Assembly: GCF_011045165.1 (NCBI RefSeq)
Contig: NZ_JAAKZI010000008.1
Coordinates: 62,001 to 126,000 of the forward strand
Direction of reading: 5' to 3'
Source: Arthrobacter silviterrae
GTDB taxonomy: Bacteria > Actinomycetota > Actinomycetes > Actinomycetales > Micrococcaceae
Length of the DNA stretch: 64,000 nt
Positions within the stretch are counted from its first letter, which is position 1; every line of letters starts with the position of its first letter. Positions 61,412-64,000 of the stretch are shown here, in pieces. The notes beneath the pieces are model-generated. The model searched no databases. It saw nothing but the letters and a program-made list of their open reading frames with translations, and was not told where the DNA came from. A program made the position numbers and the translations under genes.

Positions 61412-63117
61412 TAGACCTCCAGCAGCCGGGTGGCGTTCTGGCGCTCCAGCGCTGCGGCCACCAGCCCGGCAAAAAGCGGGTGCGGCCGGGTGGGGCGCGA
61501 GCTCAGTTCGGGGTGGGCCTGCGTGGATACATAGTACGGGTGCACGTCGCGCGGGAGCTCGACATACTCCACGAGCTTGCCGTCGGGGGACGTGCCGGAG
61601 AACACCAGCCCGGCGGCGGCAATCTGTTCCCGGTACTTGTTGTTGACCTCATAGCGGTGGCGGTGGCGTTCGGCCACATCCGTCCGGCCATAGGTTTCGG
61701 CCACCACGGAGCCTTCCTGCAGCACGGCCGGGTAGAGGCCCAGGCGCATTGTCCCGCCGAGGTCGCCCTTGCCGTCCACAATGTCCAGCTGTTCCTCCAT
61801 CGTGGCGATGACGGGGTACTTGGGGTTGTCGTCAAATTCCGACGACGACGCCCCCTGCAGCCCCACCACGTCGCGGGCGTATTCAATGACCATGCACTGC
61901 AGCCCCAGGCACAGGCCCAGGGTGGGGAGCTGGTTTTCGCGGGCGTACTTCAAGGCGCCAAGCTTGCCTTCGAGCCCGCGAATGCCAAATCCGCCGGGGA
62001 CGCAGATGCCGTCCACGTCGGAAAGAGCCTTGATGGCCCCGGCTTCCGTGGCGCAGTCGTCGGAGGGCACCCAGCGGATCTTGACCTTGGTGCTGTTGGC
62101 GAAGCCGCCGGCGCGCAGCGCCTCGGTCACGGACAGGTAGGCGTCCGGCAGGTCGATGTACTTGCCGACCAGCGCAATTTCAATGTGGTGGGCGGGGTTG
62201 TGGACCACTTCCAGGAGCTGGTCCCACTTGGTCCAGTCCACGTCCTTGAAGGGCAGGTCCAGGGCGCGGACAATGTACGAGTCCAGGCCCTGCGCATGCA
62301 GAGTCTTGGGGATTTCATAGATGCTGGGGGCGTCCGGGCAGCCAATGACGGCTTCCACGTCAACGTCGCACGCGCGGCCGATCTTGGCATGCATGGCGTC
62401 CGGGAGGACACGGTCCGAGCGCAGGATGATGGCATCGGGCTGGATGCCCAGGGAGCGCAGCGCGGCAACGGAGTGCTGGGTGGGCTTGGTCTTCAGTTCC
62501 TGGGACGGGCCAATGTAGGGCACCAGTGAAACGTGGGCAAAGAACACGTTCTTGCGGCCCACGTCCTGGCGCACCTGACGCGCGGATTCGAGGAAGGGCT
62601 GGGATTCAATGTCGCCCACGGTGCCGCCAATTTCGGTGATGATCACGTCGGGGGCGTTTGCACCTTCGGCTGGCAGGCGCATGCGCCGCTTGATCTCGTC
62701 GGTGATGTGCGGGATGACCTGGACAGTGTCGCCCAGGTACTCGCCGCGGCGTTCCTTGGCGATGACTGTCGAGTACACCTGGCCCGTGGTGACGTTGGCG
62801 GAGCCTTCGAGGTTTTCATCCAGGAAGCGCTCGTAGTGGCCAATGTCGAGGTCGGTTTCGGCGCCGTCGTCGGTGACAAAAACTTCACCGTGCTGGAAGG
62901 GATTCATTGTGCCCGGATCCACGTTGAGGTAGGGATCGAGCTTTTGCATTGTGACCGACAGGCCGCGGGCCCGCAGCAGGTGGCCGAGGCTCGAAGCCGT
63001 CAGCCCCTTACCAAGCGAGGACGCGACACCGCCGGTGACGAAGATGTGTTTGGTCGTCTTGGACTGACCACTGAACCGGGAATTTGATCGTTGCACCACG
63101 GAATTCGAGCCTATCAT
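61411..63117 (-). CDS. pyrG: CTP synthase
   Basis: Up to 568 residues. Makes CTP from UTP, ATP and glutamine. Synthetase domain [46 protein letters not shown] and [14 protein letters not shown]. Glutaminase domain [12 protein letters not shown], nucleophile Cys in [15 protein letters not shown], and the His-Glu pair near [12 protein letters not shown]. Start uncertain: ATG 63117 or GTG 63099 (VVQRSNSRF); neither has a clear SD. Confidence 0.96.
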   Translation of the reverse strand: MIGSNSVVQRSNSRFSGQSKTTKHIFVTGGVASSLGKGLTASSLGHLLRARGLSVTMQKLDPYLNVDPGTMNPFQHGEVFVTDDGAETDLDIGHYERFLDENLEGSANVTTGQVYSTVIAKERRGEYLGDTVQVIPHITDEIKRRMRLPAEGANAPDVIITEIGGTVGDIESQPFLESARQVRQDVGRKNVFFAHVSLVPYIGPSQELKTKPTQHSVAALRSLGIQPDAIILRSDRVLPDAMHAKIGRACDVDVEAVIGCPDAPSIYEIPKTLHAQGLDSYIVRALDLPFKDVDWTKWDQLLEVVHNPAHHIEIALVGKYIDLPDAYLSVTEALRAGGFANSTKVKIRWVPSDDCATEAGAIKALSDVDGICVPGGFGIRGLEGKLGALKYARENQLPTLGLCLGLQCMVIEYARDVVGLQGASSSEFDDNPKYPVIATMEEQLDIVDGKGDLGGTMRLGLYPAVLQEGSVVAETYGRTDVAERHRHRYEVNNKYREQIAAAGLVFSGTSPDGKLVEYVELPRDVHPYYVSTQAHPELSSRPTRPHPLFAGLVAAALERQNATRLLEV

Positions 63118-63210
63118 CTAATGAGCCAATAATGGTTCGCCGGTGCCTGCCACGTTCGTGCCAAACCCTGCGTGCACTGCGTTCGTCCTTCGTCCGTCCT
63201 GCCAGTTGCC

Positions 63211-64000
63211 TTACCTTGTGGCGCGCCGGGCGTCTGCCAAAAGTTCCTTGGCGTGTGCCTGCGCCGTTGCCGAATCCTCCTGTCCTGCCAGCATGCGCGC
63301 CAGCTCGCGCACCCGCTCCCCGTCGTCCAAAAGCCGCACATTGCTGGTGGTGATGCCACCGGATGAGTTTTTGCCCACAGAGCTCTTCGTCACCAGGATG
63401 TGCTGGTCCGCAAACGCCGCCACCTGCGGCAGGTGGGTGACCACCAGGACCTGGACATGCTTGGCCAGCATGGCGAGCCTGCGCCCAATTTCGACGGCGG
63501 CCTTGCCACCCACGCCGGAGTCCACCTCGTCAAAGACAAATGTCGGTACGGGGTCGACGGCGGCCAGCACCACCTCCAGCGCCAGCATGACCCTGGAAAG
63601 CTCACCGCCCGAGGCACCCTTGCCCAGCGGACGTGGAAGCGCCCCGGCATGCGGCTGGAGCAGGAAGGAGATGTCGTCGGCACCGTGGATGCCGCGCTCG
63701 GCCGGTGACAGCTCAATGACCAGCTTTGCGTCCGGCATGGCCAGGGCCTTCAGCTCGGCGCTGACCTGCCTGGACAACTTCTCCGCGGCGGATTTGCGCA
63801 ATTTCGTCACCTCTGCCGCCAGCCCGACAAGTTCCTCGAGCGAGGCGGCAACCTCGAGTTCGAGCCGTTCGATTCGACCGGTGTCGTCAGTCAATTCGTC
63901 CAACCGGGCACGGGCTTCCTCGGCCCACACCAGCACCTCATCGATGCTCGGCGCGTACTTGCGCACCAGCACGGCCAGCTCGCCGCGGCGGTCCTCCACT
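63211..64000 (-). CDS. recN: DNA repair protein RecN, N-terminal part outside the window
   Basis: About 263 C-terminal residues of an SMC-like ATPase of usually about 570. Remaining coiled coil (ARLDELTDDTGRIERLELEVAASLEELVGL), ABC signature LGKGASGGELSRVMLALEVVL, Walker B FVFDEVDSGVGGKAAVEIG, and VVTHLPQVAAFADQH. Acts in double-strand-break repair. The frame continues through the right edge. 93 bp separate it from pyrG. Confidence 0.95.
   Translation of the reverse strand, partial: VEDRRGELAVLVRKYAPSIDEVLVWAEEARARLDELTDDTGRIERLELEVAASLEELVGLAAEVTKLRKSAAEKLSRQVSAELKALAMPDAKLVIELSPAERGIHGADDISFLLQPHAGALPRPLGKGASGGELSRVMLALEVVLAAVDPVPTFVFDEVDSGVGGKAAVEIGRRLAMLAKHVQVLVVTHLPQVAAFADQHILVTKSSVGKNSSGGITTSNVRLLDDGERVRELARMLAGQEDSATAQAHAKELLADARRATR

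Overview
This window is 64 kb of high-GC chromosome from an actinobacterium, most probably a member of the Micrococcaceae (Arthrobacter and relatives). The evidence is the gene families and gene order: the block gcvP - merR - bifunctional nuclease - ftsR - garA - gcvH matches the mycobacterial Rv1826-Rv1832 order, and der - plsC - cmk - tyrA - rluB - scpB - scpA - parA ... xerD - nudix - pyrG - recN is the standard actinobacterial recN-to-der neighbourhood. No rRNA, CRISPR array or insertion sequence was seen.

Layout. 1-10.5 kb: pyruvate carboxylase (3' end cut by the window), then the glycine-cleavage/GarA/FtsR block, with an extra ParA-type ATPase inserted beside gcvP. 10.7-12.8 kb: a plus-strand operon with a membrane protein, a universal stress protein and two CrcB/Fluc fluoride-channel subunits. 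12.8-19.6 kb: assorted metabolic genes and regulators (ICL/PEP-mutase-like protein, FAD monooxygenase, SRPBCC/ArsR pair, TetR/NmrA divergent pair with tandem palindromic operators, acyl-CoA dehydrogenase).

19.69-34.73 kb: an integrated mobile element of about 15 kb, bounded by perfect 45-bp direct repeats. The right copy is the 3' part of an intact tRNA-Pro(GGG) and the left copy is an orphan tRNA fragment. Its layout resembles that of phage-inducible chromosomal islands. Tyrosine integrase and XRE-type repressor lie on one strand. A long opposite-strand operon carries two AlpA/excisionase-like regulators, three orphan proteins, a replication initiator whose gene contains a 12-bp iteron array, a DnaB-type helicase, a complete 1,227-residue tape measure protein with a lytic-transglycosylase domain, and two more HTH proteins. 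No terminase, portal, capsid, tail-tube or baseplate gene is present. The distal end carries plus-strand cargo: a 44-aa membrane peptide, a DUF2510/SHOCT protein and a lipoprotein. This is the best candidate for an undescribed system: a phage-satellite-like island with its own tape measure.

34.9-42.8 kb: conserved minus-strand genes for ribosome biogenesis, lipid, nucleotide and aromatic amino-acid synthesis and chromosome condensation, mostly joined by 4-bp overlaps. 42.8-59.8 kb: a 17-kb stretch between parA and xerD, which usually lie together. It holds an ABC exporter, a C4-dicarboxylate transporter with its two-component system, a DUF559 nuclease-like gene bracketed by inverted 31-bp repeat arrays, the 2-methylcitrate (propionate) pathway with a GntR regulator, a NUDIX hydrolase, and an ECF sigma/anti-sigma/lipoprotein unit with matching divergent promoters. 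59.8-64 kb: xerD, ADP-ribose-type NUDIX, pyrG and the 3' half of recN.

All functions are read from sequence motifs and family knowledge. No database search was run.
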